From Chloroflexota bacterium (GTDB taxonomy: Bacteria > Chloroflexota > UBA11872), in NCBI GenBank assembly GCA_022824495.1, contig JAJDZU010000005.1, forward strand, positions 53,615 to 117,614: a stretch of DNA of 64,000 bases. Direction: 5' to 3'. Both the position numbers and the translations under genes were made by a program. Under the pieces are notes generated by a model. That model was given only the letters and a program-made list of their open reading frames with translations. It did no database searches and had not been told where the DNA came from. Below are positions 9,086 through 18,122 of this stretch, piece by piece; positions within the stretch are counted from its first letter, which is position 1; each line of letters begins with the position of its first letter.

Positions 9086-10273
9086 ATGGCCGATAGTGAT
9101 GGCCGCGGTGGAAGTCGAATCACGCGGCTGACGGGCGCCGATGGCGAGCCGCATTCGGCGCCGGCTGGTCGCGTATCAAGACAGCCGGTCGGCGGCGACT
9201 CGTTAGCGGAGCTCAAAGTCGTTGGCATTGGTGGTGGTGGCAGCAACGCCGTCGACCGCATGATCGACGAGCATGTGCAAGGCGTTGAGTTCATCGCCGT
9301 CAACACTGACGCGCAGGCACTGGTGCGCTCAAGTGCCCCTACACGGATACGCGTCGGCGACAAGGCCACCCGCGGACTTGGCTCAGGTGGCCAACCTTCC
9401 CTGGGCCAGAAAGCCGCCGAAGAGTCTCTGGATGAGATTCGCGAAGCCGTGGAAGGTGCCGACATGGTCTTCATTGCCGCCGGCATGGGCGGCGGTACCG
9501 GCACCGGTGGTGCGCCGGTGGTCGCCGACGTCGCCCGCGAAACAGGTGCGCTCACGGTCGGCGTTGTGACACGACCGTTTGATTTCGAAGGCAGCACGCG
9601 CGCTCGTTACGCCGAGGAAGGCATCCGAAACCTGCAGGAGCGCGTCGACACACTTGTGATGATTCCCAACCAGCAGCTCTTGGCGGTCGCCGACCCGAAG
9701 ATGTCGGTCACCGAGGCCTTTGCTTTGGCCGACGACGTGCTGCGCCAGGGTATTCAGGGCGTATCCGACCTGATAACTCAACCAGGCTTGATCAATCTCG
9801 ACTTCAACGACGTGCGGGCGGTCATGACCGAATCCGGCACAGCCTTGATGGCCATTGGCGAGGCCCAGGGTGAAGACCGAGCGACCGAAGCGATTCAGCA
9901 AGCCCTCAACAGCCCGCTGCTCAATGTTTCCGTGGATGGCGCGCAGGGGGTGCTTCTGAACTTCACCGGCGGCCCAGACATGACGCTTCACGAAGTCAAC
10001 GAAGCCGCAGACATCGTGGCAAGGGCGGCCGAGCCGAATGCCAACATCATCTTCGGGACGGTGATCGACGAAGCCATGGAGGGTCGTCTCCAGGTCACGG
10101 TCATCGCGACTGGGTTCCAGACGGGTTCGACAGAGGCGCGCCCGACCAGACGCCGCACCTCGCGACTCTCAAGCAGCCCCGTGGTACGCGAGCTTGACTT
10201 CTCGAGCCGTTCGCGCGAGTCAAGCGAAGTAGAGATTCCAGCCTTCCTTCGACGCCGCTCGGAAGGGCGCTGA
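9086..10273 (+). CDS. ftsZ: Cell-division GTPase FtsZ
   Basis: FtsZ (395 residues) is the tubulin-like GTPase that forms the Z-ring. The tubulin signature GGGTGTG is at residues 135-141. The core begins with VVGIGGGGSNAVDRMI near residue 45, after a disordered N-terminal extension of roughly 40 residues that is longer than in E. coli. The T7-loop region NLDFNDVRAVM is intact. The C-terminal conserved peptide EIPAFLRRR binds FtsA/SepF-type tethers. ATG 9086 is chosen over GTG 9080 because GAAGGGTGAG sits at proper spacing only for the ATG. Confidence 0.96.
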   Translation: MADSDGRGGSRITRLTGADGEPHSAPAGRVSRQPVGGDSLAELKVVGIGGGGSNAVDRMIDEHVQGVEFIAVNTDAQALVRSSAPTRIRVGDKATRGLGSGGQPSLGQKAAEESLDEIREAVEGADMVFIAAGMGGGTGTGGAPVVADVARETGALTVGVVTRPFDFEGSTRARYAEEGIRNLQERVDTLVMIPNQQLLAVADPKMSVTEAFALADDVLRQGIQGVSDLITQPGLINLDFNDVRAVMTESGTALMAIGEAQGEDRATEAIQQALNSPLLNVSVDGAQGVLLNFTGGPDMTLHEVNEAADIVARAAEPNANIIFGTVIDEAMEGRLQVTVIATGFQTGSTEARPTRRRTSRLSSSPVVRELDFSSRSRESSEVEIPAFLRRRSEGR

Positions 10274-10291
10274 CCAAAGTCACGCCTGCGC

Positions 10292-11002
10292 ATGAAATTG
10301 GCCGATGCCGCAGGCGAGGTCGCCGCGAACGCGGCAGCCGTTCGCAGGCAAATCACCGAGGTCTGCCGGGAAGCCGGTCGCTCGCCCAATTCGGTGACGT
10401 TAGTGGCCGTTTGCAAGACATTCGACGCCACGACAGTGCGTTTAGGCCTCGCCGCGGGGCTAGCGGACTTCGGCGAAAACCGGGTACAGGAAGCGCAGGC
10501 AAAGATCCCTCAGGTCGGCGGCGGGCGCTGGCACCTTGTGGGACGCCTGCAGCGCAATAAGGCCCGCGCGGCAACCCAGCTGTTTTCGCTAATCCACTCG
10601 GTGGATTCGGTGCGCCTGGCCCGGCGCCTCGAAGCTGTGCGGGACGACCGACCGTGCGGCGTGCTGATCCAGATCAATCTCACAGGCGCGCAGGCGCAGG
10701 GCGGCATTGAGCCTGCCGAGCTGCTGCACTTGGCGTCCGTCCTCGACCGCGAGACCAATCTCACGCTGCGCGGCCTGATGACCATCGGACCGATGGGCGC
10801 GGACGCGGCAGCCAGCCGCGCCTGCTTTCGCCGGCTGCGCGAACTACGCGATTCCCTGCGAGTCAGTCTGCCCAACCAGCCGATTGCCGAACTCTCCATG
10901 GGGATGACGGACGACCTCGACGCGGCGCTGATGGAAGGCGCCACAATCGTGCGCGTCGGACGCGCTATCTTTGGCACGCGTTCGCCGACTCCAGGTCCCT
11001 GA
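10292..11002 (+). CDS. yggS: PLP homeostasis protein, YggS/PROSC family
   Basis: This 236-residue single-domain PLP-binding protein (alanine-racemase N-terminal fold) buffers pyridoxal phosphate. The Schiff-base lysine is Lys42 in LVAVCKTF. The motifs FGENRVQEA, WHLVGRLQRNKA and LSMGMTDDLDAALMEGAT are diagnostic. The following gene is yggT; the sepF gene that often lies between them (ylmE-ylmF-ylmG) is missing. Nineteen nt separate it from ftsZ, so it is probably co-transcribed. Confidence 0.93.
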   Translation: MKLADAAGEVAANAAAVRRQITEVCREAGRSPNSVTLVAVCKTFDATTVRLGLAAGLADFGENRVQEAQAKIPQVGGGRWHLVGRLQRNKARAATQLFSLIHSVDSVRLARRLEAVRDDRPCGVLIQINLTGAQAQGGIEPAELLHLASVLDRETNLTLRGLMTIGPMGADAAASRACFRRLRELRDSLRVSLPNQPIAELSMGMTDDLDAALMEGATIVRVGRAIFGTRSPTPGP

Positions 11003-11008
11003 CAAAAC

Positions 11009-11269
11009 GTGCTCCCGGCACTCGTCCAACTTCTCGACTGGCTGGTGACGATTATCGTCTTTGCCATCATCGGTCGCGCCATTCTCTCGTGGTTCGTCCG
11101 CGACCCGTCCCATCCGATCATGCGACTACTTATCGACGTGACTGAGCCGATTCTCGGTCCGATTCGCCGGGCGCTACCGCAATCTTGGATGATTGACCTC
11201 TCGCCGCTGATCGCAATTCTGGTCATTCAGGTGCTCTGGAGCCTTGTGCGCTCACTCGCCCTCGGGTGA
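11009..11269 (+). CDS. YggT/YlmG family membrane protein
   Basis: This is an 86-residue protein with two membrane helices (about 8-28 and 65-84) starting at GTG. Between them lies the family motif EPILGPIRRALP followed by IDLSPLIAILVI. YggT/YlmG proteins sit beside yggS and division genes in many bacteria and are linked to division or membrane homeostasis, but no reaction is known. It begins 6 nt after yggS. Confidence 0.88.
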   Translation: MLPALVQLLDWLVTIIVFAIIGRAILSWFVRDPSHPIMRLLIDVTEPILGPIRRALPQSWMIDLSPLIAILVIQVLWSLVRSLALG

Positions 11270-11292
11270 GCATGCGATGACAGAGCCTCCAC

Positions 11293-11577
11293 ATGCCGAC
11301 CACAATTCGACTCCGCGTCCGAGCAACGCCGCGAGCACGATCCACGGTCCTCGCGCGGCGACCTGACGGGTCACTGGCCGCCCGAATCGCCGCGCCGCCC
11401 AGCGATGGCCGTGCGAATCGCACGTTGATTGATCTCCTGGCAAAGTCACTGGACCTGCCGCGGCGCGCTATCAGCATCGAACGCGGCAAGCGCGCTCGTA
11501 ACAAGCGAATCGCTGTCACTACCGACAATCCGTCCACCGTGAAAGCGGCCGTGAGTCGCCTACAGGCCACCGGATGA
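11293..11577 (+). CDS. DUF167 (YggU) family protein
   Basis: This 94-residue basic protein matches DUF167: a beta strand with RLRVRATPRARST, then LAARIAAPPSDGRANRTLIDLLAKSL and an IERGKRARNKRI tail. The core APPxDGxAN pattern is conserved. The molecular role is not established. It lies in the yggS-yggT-yggU order and its stop overlaps the hisS ATG (ATGA), so it is part of the same transcription unit. Confidence 0.88.
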   Translation: MPTTIRLRVRATPRARSTVLARRPDGSLAARIAAPPSDGRANRTLIDLLAKSLDLPRRAISIERGKRARNKRIAVTTDNPSTVKAAVSRLQATG

Positions 11578-12842
11578 TCCAGCGTCCGAGGGGAACCGCC
11601 GACCGCCTGCCGGACGTGGCGCCCGCGTGGCGTTTGGTGTCCGAGGCTTTTCAGCGCCAGTGCGAACTGCGTGGCTTCTCCCCGATCAGTACGCCAACTA
11701 TTGAGCGAACCGAGCTGTTTACTCGAACCACCGGCGATGCAACAGACCTTGCGCAGAAGGAGATGTACAGCTTCCAGGATCGCGGGGGCGACTCACTCAC
11801 GTTGCGGTCCGAAGGCACGGCCCCCGTCGTCCGCGCGTACGTTCAGAACGGCCTGCACAACCTGCCGCAGCCCGTGAAGCTCTACTACATCACCTCGATA
11901 TTTCGTTACGACCGCCCACAGGCCGGCCGCTATCGGGAACACCACCAGATTGGCGCCGAAGCGCTCGGGGATGCTAGTCCCGCCGTGGACGCCGAGGTGA
12001 TTGACCTGCTTTGGTCAACCTATCGCGCTCTGGGGATCTCTGACCTGCGGCTTGAGTTGAATTCGCTCGGAGACCCCGACACCCGACCCGCCTACCGGCA
12101 GGCGCTCGTGGACTACTTCACGCCCCTGGCCGACCATCTGGACTCCGAGAGCCGCGATCGACTCACAATTAACCCGCTGCGTGTCCTCGATTCCAAGAAC
12201 CCGGCGGTCGCCGACCTGGGCGAGCGCGCGCCACGGTCATTGGACTTTATCGGCGAACCCGCACGCACCCACTTCGACGCGCTCCAGGGACTGCTGCAGG
12301 CGCTCGAGATTCCGTTCGCCATCAACCATCGCCTGGTCCGAGGTCTGGACTACTACAACCGCACGGTCTTCGAGTTCGTCCCGCCCGATGCCGGATCGCA
12401 AAGCACCGTCGGAGGTGGTGGGCGCTACGACTACTTGGCCGAACTCATCGGCGCAGATCACGTGCCGGGCGTCGGCTTCGGGAGTGGCATCGAGCGCGTG
12501 CTGCTCAATATGGAGCGCTGCGGCACATCTGCGGTGGATTCCCAGTCCATTGAGGTGTACGTCGCCCCGTTGGCCGACGGCGCGGTCGCCGACGCCATGC
12601 GCCTGACCCGCCAGCTGCGTCACACGGGAATCACCGTTGAATGCGGCTTCCGTGGCGCCAGTCCGCGCTCGCACCTGCGCCGCGCGAGCCGTTCGCAAGC
12701 ACGGGCGGCAGTCCTGATTGGGGCCCGAGAGATGGAACGCGGCGTCGTGTCGTTGAAGCCGCTTGACGGCGCCGCCCAGATCGAGGTTCCGCGCGCTGAC
12801 GCCGTGAACTGCATTCAGGCAGTTCTGACGGACGAATCATGA
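11574..12842 (+). CDS. hisS: Histidine-tRNA ligase
   Basis: This class II aminoacyl-tRNA synthetase (422 residues) charges tRNA-His. Motif 1 is near the N-terminus, motif 2 is in YYITSIFRYDRPQAGRYREH, the histidine-specific motif is LVRGLDYYNRTVFEF, and motif 3 is GFGSGIERVLL. The C-terminal anticodon-binding domain follows from about residue 325. It overlaps the DUF167 gene and hisH, placing translation and histidine synthesis in one unit. Confidence 0.96.
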   Translation: MIQRPRGTADRLPDVAPAWRLVSEAFQRQCELRGFSPISTPTIERTELFTRTTGDATDLAQKEMYSFQDRGGDSLTLRSEGTAPVVRAYVQNGLHNLPQPVKLYYITSIFRYDRPQAGRYREHHQIGAEALGDASPAVDAEVIDLLWSTYRALGISDLRLELNSLGDPDTRPAYRQALVDYFTPLADHLDSESRDRLTINPLRVLDSKNPAVADLGERAPRSLDFIGEPARTHFDALQGLLQALEIPFAINHRLVRGLDYYNRTVFEFVPPDAGSQSTVGGGGRYDYLAELIGADHVPGVGFGSGIERVLLNMERCGTSAVDSQSIEVYVAPLADGAVADAMRLTRQLRHTGITVECGFRGASPRSHLRRASRSQARAAVLIGAREMERGVVSLKPLDGAAQIEVPRADAVNCIQAVLTDES

Positions 12843-13468
12843 TTGCGGTCGTCGACTACGGCGCGGGCAACATTCATAGCGTGGCGCGAGCGCTCGCCCG
12901 CGTTGGCGCAACGTTCGTCGTGACCAACGATCCCTCTGCCGTGGCCGCGGCTGAGGCCGTGATCCTGCCCGGTGTCGGAGCGGCGGCCGACACCATGCAA
13001 GGGTTGTGCAACGCGCGAGTCGACGAACCGGTCGTGACGGCCATTGCGCGCGGAGTGCCGTACCTGGGTATCTGCATGGGACTCCAAGTCCTGTTCGACC
13101 GTAGCGAAGAGGACGACGAAACGCCGTGCCTCGGCGTCCTTTCCGGCGATGTTGTGCGCTTTCCACCGGGGCTGGAAGTTCCGCACATGGGCTGGAACCA
13201 AGTGCGTCAGGCGGAGGAATCCCCCCTGTTTGCCGGGATTCCCCAAGACTCCAACTTCTACTTCGTCCACTCCTATTACGCGCGGCCAGCGGATACAGCC
13301 CGCATCTCCGGCACCACCGACTACGGTTTGGAATTCACGAGCGTGGTACGTCGAGACAACCTCTTCGCAACCCAGTTTCACCCCGAAAAAAGCGGTCTCG
13401 TTGGGCTTCGCCTGTACGCCAACTTCATTCGCCTGGCGGGCCAGACGCCCGCACCGGAGTTCGCCTGA
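12839..13468 (+). CDS. hisH: Imidazole glycerol phosphate synthase, glutaminase subunit HisH
   Basis: This 209-residue class I glutamine amidotransferase feeds ammonia to HisF. The N-terminus IAVVDYGAGNIHSV is typical of HisH. The oxyanion loop is in ILPGVGA. The nucleophile Cys79 is in LGICMGLQ, and the catalytic His/Glu pair is in FATQFHPEKSG. It overlaps the hisS stop by ATGA, and hisA starts 3 nt downstream. Confidence 0.96.
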   Translation: MIAVVDYGAGNIHSVARALARVGATFVVTNDPSAVAAAEAVILPGVGAAADTMQGLCNARVDEPVVTAIARGVPYLGICMGLQVLFDRSEEDDETPCLGVLSGDVVRFPPGLEVPHMGWNQVRQAEESPLFAGIPQDSNFYFVHSYYARPADTARISGTTDYGLEFTSVVRRDNLFATQFHPEKSGLVGLRLYANFIRLAGQTPAPEFA

Positions 13469-13471
13469 CAC

Positions 13472-14197
13472 ATGGATATCTACGCGGCAATCGACATTCG
13501 CGGCGGCAAGTGCGTCAACCTGGTTCAGGGTGACTTTGCCCGCGAAACCATGTTCTACGAGGATCCGCGCGAGGCGGCCCGTTTCTTTCTGGACTGCGGG
13601 ACGGACTGGCTTCACATCGTCGACCTGGACGCCGCGCGCAGCGCGGCCCGCGTCCACCACACGCTCGTGGCCGAGATTATCGATCTTGCAGGCTCAGTCC
13701 CCGTTCAGGTCGGCGGGGGAATCCGCACGCTCCAGGCAGTTCGCGAGGTGCTTGACGCCGGCGCCGCGCGCGCAGTGATCGGAACCGCAGCCGTGCGCGA
13801 CCCCAACCTGGTTCACGCGGCCGCGGCCGCGCATCCTGGACAAGTCGCCGTGGGGGTGGATGCTCGCAACGGACGAGTCGCAATTGAGGCGTGGGTTGAA
13901 GACAGCTCGGTCATGGCAACGGACCTGACGGCAATGGCGACAGATGCCGGCGCGGCGGCTGTCGTGTACACCGACGTCAACCGCGATGGAATGCTCGGGC
14001 AGCCGAATTTTGAAGCGACGGCCGAACTGGTCCAGCGCCACGGCAACCGCGTGGACGTGATCGCTTCCGGCGGCGTTCACAGCCTCGACGACGTGTCACG
14101 GCTAGCCAACCTGGGAGCTGCCGGCGTGATCATTGGCCGAGCGCTCTACACAGGTGCCGTCACCCTTGCGGACGCACGTCGGGCGGCTCGTGGCTAA
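13472..14197 (+). CDS. hisA: ProFAR isomerase HisA
   Basis: This 241-residue (beta/alpha)8 barrel converts ProFAR to PRFAR in histidine synthesis. It begins with YAAIDIRGGKCVNLVQGDF, where the Asp of AID is the catalytic acid/base. The second catalytic Asp is in VYTDVNRDGM. Phosphate-binding glycine motifs QVGGGIRT and ASGGV are present. The bifunctional PriA of actinobacteria cannot be excluded from sequence alone, but HisA is the default. Confidence 0.95.
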   Translation: MDIYAAIDIRGGKCVNLVQGDFARETMFYEDPREAARFFLDCGTDWLHIVDLDAARSAARVHHTLVAEIIDLAGSVPVQVGGGIRTLQAVREVLDAGAARAVIGTAAVRDPNLVHAAAAAHPGQVAVGVDARNGRVAIEAWVEDSSVMATDLTAMATDAGAAAVVYTDVNRDGMLGQPNFEATAELVQRHGNRVDVIASGGVHSLDDVSRLANLGAAGVIIGRALYTGAVTLADARRAARG

Positions 14198-14200
14198 CCG

Positions 14201-14980
14201 ATGCTTACGCGCCGCGTGATTCCGTGTCTGGACGTGAAGAATGGACGCAACGTCCGCGGTGTACGCTTTTCGGCAGACATCGACGCCGGCGACCCGGTCG
14301 AACTGGCTGCGCGCTACGACCGCGAAGGCGCTGACGAACTCGTCTTTTACGACATCACCGCGTCGGCCGAGGGCCGCAGCATCATGGTGGACCTCGTGGA
14401 GCGTGTGGCCTCGCAGGTCTTCATCCCACTTTCGGTCGGCGGCGGCGTCCGAACGATCGACGATATGTACCTGATGCTGCGCAGCGGCGCCGAGAAGGTA
14501 TCGATCAACAGCGCAGCCCACCGGGATCCCGACCTGATTCGAGCCTGTGCCGACAGGTTCGGATCTCAGTGCGTCGTGCTCTCAATCGACGCGCTGCGAG
14601 ACCCAGGTAGCGACCCAGCGCGTTGGTCGATTTACCTGAACGGCGGGCGCGTTCGAACCGAACTCGATGCCGTGGAGACTGCCCAACGCGGACAAGAACT
14701 CGGTGCCGGCGAGATCGTTCTCAACAGCATCGATGCGGACGGAACGCGCGAGGGCTACGACGTGGAGTTTCTACGCGCCGTCACCGAGAGCGTATCGATT
14801 CCAGTCGTCGCCTCCGGCGGCGCGGGATCGTTGGAGCACCTGCGGGATGCGGTAACGCTCGGGAACGCCCACGCCGTTCTGGCAGCGTCGATATTTCACT
14901 TCGAGGTTTACAGCGTGCGCGAGGCGAAAGAGTTCATGGCCGCATCGGGCATCCCAATGCGGCTAGACCCCTACGGATAG
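14201..14980 (+). CDS. hisF: Imidazole glycerol phosphate synthase, cyclase subunit HisF
   Basis: HisF (259 residues) is the barrel subunit that uses HisH-derived ammonia to make IGP and AICAR. Its N-terminus [17 protein letters not shown] carries the catalytic Asp11, the second catalytic Asp is in VLSIDA near residue 130, and phosphate motifs [11 protein letters not shown] and VASGGAGS are present. It closes the + strand housekeeping run. hisI/hisE are not in the window. Confidence 0.96.
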   Translation: MLTRRVIPCLDVKNGRNVRGVRFSADIDAGDPVELAARYDREGADELVFYDITASAEGRSIMVDLVERVASQVFIPLSVGGGVRTIDDMYLMLRSGAEKVSINSAAHRDPDLIRACADRFGSQCVVLSIDALRDPGSDPARWSIYLNGGRVRTELDAVETAQRGQELGAGEIVLNSIDADGTREGYDVEFLRAVTESVSIPVVASGGAGSLEHLRDAVTLGNAHAVLAASIFHFEVYSVREAKEFMAASGIPMRLDPYG

Positions 14981-15127
14981 CCCAAGACTGTCACTGCGGG
15001 TTCCAGATGCAGACCGTGAGTCCGGCCGCTCCGGGCCAACATCTGGCCGGTGCGCTTGCGAAGAACAGCCAAGGGCTGGCATCTGCACCTTGGCAGTAGC
15101 CGCACACGACTTATGTCGGTGTCTCGG

Positions 15128-15238
15128 CTATCCGTCCTCGGCCGAGCCGCGAATCAGTGAGTAGATCCAGTAGAGGAGTCCGATGATGAGACCTCCAAAA
15201 GAGACCCCGATCACGAGATAGAAAACAACTGTCTGCAT
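15128..15238 (-). CDS. 36-residue single-pass membrane protein
   Basis: A short frame reads MQTVVFYLVIGVSFGGLIIG and then LLYWIYSLIRGSAEDG. It is one strong membrane helix at about residues 4-28 with a short polar tail. A good Shine-Dalgarno (GGAGG) sits 9 nt before the ATG, and a CATAAT -10-like element lies 93 nt upstream. It is downstream of the MFS gene on the same strand and convergent with hisF. The function is unknown; size and topology resemble small regulatory or complex-stabilising membrane proteins. Confidence 0.6.
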   Translation of the reverse strand: MQTVVFYLVIGVSFGGLIIGLLYWIYSLIRGSAEDG

Positions 15239-15330
15239 TCCGGACTTCCTCCAGTTTGGCCCGTGCATAGGGGCTGGGCTGGCTCGGACGTACCGGCCCT
15301 GCCCACACGCCAGACGGGGCCACGCCCGAG

Positions 15331-15336
15331 ATTATG
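15331..15336 (-). promoter_or_regulatory. Possible -10 element (CATAAT) for the 36-residue protein
   Basis: On the minus strand GGCATAAT precedes the small gene, giving a predicted leader of about 85 nt. No convincing -35 was found. Confidence 0.35.
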
Positions 15337-15415
15337 CCTAACATCTCCCATTCGCGCATACCGCCGCGCGACGCCTCCGTCCCGGTGCCACCCCGGACGC
15401 AGCCTCCGACCCGCG

Positions 15416-16750
15416 TTACGGGGCGGTGCAGTTGGGTGAAGGCTGCTGGCTGCCGTCAGATATCTCCGGAGAGAGAACCCGCGAGTCCGGTGCCGCATGC
15501 ACGTGCGTGCGTACCTTGCCCAGCACCACCACGCTCAGCAGGAAATAGATTCCCATCAGCGCAAAGACTGCGCGAAAGCCATATCCCGGCGCGATCTGGT
15601 TCACGACGTCGAGCGCGATTCCAGCCGAGAGCGTTGCCAGCGCATCCCCGCCGGCCGTAGCCACGTTCGTCAACCCCATGTAGAGCCCGGCCGCGCGCGC
15701 ATCGGGAACCAAATCGATCGCCGCGGCCCAGTCTGCGGCCGTGAACAGACCAAGCCCGACTCCCAGGAGGGTGGCAAACGCAACAACTTGAACGAAATCC
15801 TGCGCGAATACCAGGAGGACAGCCGAACCCAAGCCAAGGCACGATCCAGCGGCCACCAGCCGCAACCGGCCGAATCGGTCAGATGCCCAACCCGCCGGGA
15901 TGCTCGTGAGCACGGCCAGGATCAACACCGTGCCCAGCACGATCGTCGTCTTGCCCTCAGGGCTATCGTCGCCGAGTCCCTGCCGAAAGAAAAGCTGAAG
16001 AAAATTGTCCATCGACTGCAAGCCCATAAAGAACAGGAGGCGCGATCCCATCAGCCAGACAAAGGCTTGCTTTCCGCGCAATTCACCAATGCGACGCCGA
16101 ATCTCTTTCCAGACAGGCCCGTACGACTCCGGTGGCGGCGGTGGCGACTCCCGCACGAAAACCCAGGTCAGCAGAGACATGGCCGCCAGCACAGTGGCAA
16201 TCGTCAGCAAGGCCAAGAGCACCTGACCTTCGGCTAGGAATTGGCCGGCGACTGCGGCGCCCAGAATCGTGCCGATGAGATTCGCAATGCCAAAGAACCC
16301 CGACGCCCTGCCCCGGGCGGACGGTGGTACCTGGTCGGGAATCACCCCCTGGTAAGGCCCGTGGGCAATGTTGCCGCCGACCTGCACGCCGACTACGGCG
16401 AGGAACAACAACCAGTAGTACGGCGACAGACCAATGACCACCAGGAACGGAATGACGAAGAGCACGCCGGCGACCATGAACGGACGGCGACGACCAATCC
16501 GGAACTGGGCCCGGTCGCTGACCGCACCCGCAAACGGTTGCACCACAATCGCGATGGCCAGGCCCACGAAGACGACCGCGCCAATGGCCGTGCCCTGAAC
16601 CTTCGATCCCACCATGTCTGGAATCACCGCGGGCAGGACCTGGATGTTTATGGCCCCCCACATGAATGAGAGGCCGACCCAGAACAGGCTGATGCGTGTG
16701 AAGAACCACCCCGACGACCGCGCTGTGGGTGACTGAGATTCCGTGCTCAT
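15416..16750 (-). CDS. MFS transporter
   Basis: This is a 444-residue, twelve-helix major facilitator protein. The loop 2-3 signature appears as GAVSDRAQFRIGRRRPFMVAG, whose GRRRPF form recalls GPH/SLC45-type sugar transporters, and the repeat in the second half is GWASDRFGRLRLV. The ATG at 16750 (MSTESQSP) is chosen because the frame upstream codes an unlikely polar extension. The substrate is not readable. It is divergent from the Gfo/Idh gene at 16975. Confidence 0.85.
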   Translation of the reverse strand: MSTESQSPTARSSGWFFTRISLFWVGLSFMWGAINIQVLPAVIPDMVGSKVQGTAIGAVVFVGLAIAIVVQPFAGAVSDRAQFRIGRRRPFMVAGVLFVIPFLVVIGLSPYYWLLFLAVVGVQVGGNIAHGPYQGVIPDQVPPSARGRASGFFGIANLIGTILGAAVAGQFLAEGQVLLALLTIATVLAAMSLLTWVFVRESPPPPPESYGPVWKEIRRRIGELRGKQAFVWLMGSRLLFFMGLQSMDNFLQLFFRQGLGDDSPEGKTTIVLGTVLILAVLTSIPAGWASDRFGRLRLVAAGSCLGLGSAVLLVFAQDFVQVVAFATLLGVGLGLFTAADWAAAIDLVPDARAAGLYMGLTNVATAGGDALATLSAGIALDVVNQIAPGYGFRAVFALMGIYFLLSVVVLGKVRTHVHAAPDSRVLSPEISDGSQQPSPNCTAP

Positions 16751-16961
16751 GGCAGCGGGGCTCGCCGTGGGACTCGTTGAGTAGTCAGGCCGTCGCTGCC
16801 CGTCGTCGAGAACACTCTCAGTCCCCAGCCGCCTGGCGGACAAGGCTAGCCGAGGTCCCGCCGAGGGACCAGTCGCACGCCTGTGCAACTCGCTTGTCGA
16901 GCTGGCGTCTCTGTCGGCCAACCGCCTGACCGGAAGCAAAGGTCCGCGGTCCGCGCTCGTA

Positions 16962-16967
16962 TAGACT
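16962..16967 (+). promoter_or_regulatory. TANNNT -10-like element (TAGACT) 7 nt before a TTG start
   Basis: TAGACT ends 7 nt before the start codon of the Gfo/Idh gene, and there is no Shine-Dalgarno. This is the spacing expected for leaderless transcripts. TATAGA in the next register (16960-16965) is an alternative reading. Confidence 0.4.
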
Positions 16968-16974
16968 TCGCCCA

Positions 16975-18105
16975 TTGTCGCCCGCGAGACTGCCCGTGCC
17001 CGCCAACCCCATTACGTTTCTTGTCCTCGGTACCGGCCGCATGGCCCACCGGCACGCGGCCGCCCTGGCGAAGATTCGCGCTCAACCAGAACTCGTCGAC
17101 GGCGAGGAAATCCCGGTGATTCTGGGTGTTTACGGACGCACGCCCGAGCGTCTGCGCGAGATCTTCCACGCGTACAACGCCGACTTCTCCAGCGACCATC
17201 TGGAAGGCTCCGTAGGGCGCTTCGACGTGGATGTGGTCGACAACTGCCTCGTCAACCGGCTGCACTTTGACCCGCTGATGCAGGCCATCGGCGACGGCAA
17301 GCACGTATTCACAGACAAGCCCCTAGGCGCCACGCTGGAAGAGTCCGAGGAGCTTCTGGCGGCCGCTACGGCGGCCGGCGTCCGCCACGGCATCATCCAG
17401 AACATGCGGTTCCAGGGCGGACCGCAGGCGGCCAGGGCCATTCTGGAATCGGGCGACCTCGGCGACGTGTTTCATGCGCGCGTGGTGTTTGGCTACTTCG
17501 TCCCGCCGCTAGTGGCCAACCGGCCGCCCTGGTTTTTCAAGCGCGAAGAGTCCGCGGGCGGCGTGGTGCATGACATGATGGCGCACTTCTACGACCTCCT
17601 CGGCTGGCTGGTGGGCCCCATTGCCAGCACGCACTGCCTGACGTTCGAGGGCATCACCGATCGCGAGGACCCGGAGTCTGGGCCATTTCACAGCGATGTC
17701 GAGGACTCCTGCGCGGTCAACCTGCGCTTCGAAAACGGCGCCATTGGCCAGGTATTTTCGAGTTGGGTGCGCCGCCGCCACGAGGACGTGCCGACCATCG
17801 AGATCGACTGCAGCCGCGGCGGACTCCTCGTCACAGCCAACCGCTGCTGGGTGCAGCGCGGCCACGGTCCGCTCTTCTCCTATGACCCGGCCGCCGAGCA
17901 GGGAGACCCGCTGGACGGCTGGGACACGGTCCCGACTGTCGCCGTCGACCCGTTCGAAGTTCAGCTCCGCGCCTTTGTACGCAGCGTCGCCACCGGCGCC
18001 GAATACTCTCCAGACTGGAACGAAGCGCTACGCACTCACCGCTGGGTCGAGGCGGCCTACGAGTCGGCCGTCAGTGGTCGCGAAGTCTCCATCGCACAGG
18101 ACTAG
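16975..18105 (+). CDS. Gfo/Idh/MocA family oxidoreductase
   Basis: This 376-residue NAD(P)-dependent sugar or cyclitol dehydrogenase-like protein has a Rossmann motif VLGTGRMAHRHAAAL at the N-terminus and the family motif TDKPLGATLEE near residue 115 with the catalytic-type Lys. The C-terminal alpha/beta domain includes GGVVHDMMAHFYDLLGW. The start is TTG 16975, supported by TAGACT 7 nt upstream; GTG 16996 is an alternative. The substrate is unknown. The window has a second Gfo/Idh gene at 38075-39235 that is clearly divergent. Confidence 0.85.
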   Translation: MSPARLPVPANPITFLVLGTGRMAHRHAAALAKIRAQPELVDGEEIPVILGVYGRTPERLREIFHAYNADFSSDHLEGSVGRFDVDVVDNCLVNRLHFDPLMQAIGDGKHVFTDKPLGATLEESEELLAAATAAGVRHGIIQNMRFQGGPQAARAILESGDLGDVFHARVVFGYFVPPLVANRPPWFFKREESAGGVVHDMMAHFYDLLGWLVGPIASTHCLTFEGITDREDPESGPFHSDVEDSCAVNLRFENGAIGQVFSSWVRRRHEDVPTIEIDCSRGGLLVTANRCWVQRGHGPLFSYDPAAEQGDPLDGWDTVPTVAVDPFEVQLRAFVRSVATGAEYSPDWNEALRTHRWVEAAYESAVSGREVSIAQD

Positions 18106-18122
18106 ACGTGCCTCCGGCGGTC

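Noticed and set aside
15069..15093. CCAAGG/CCTTGG stem as a terminator between hisF and the small gene
   Set aside because: Only 6 bp with a 13-nt loop and no T-run.
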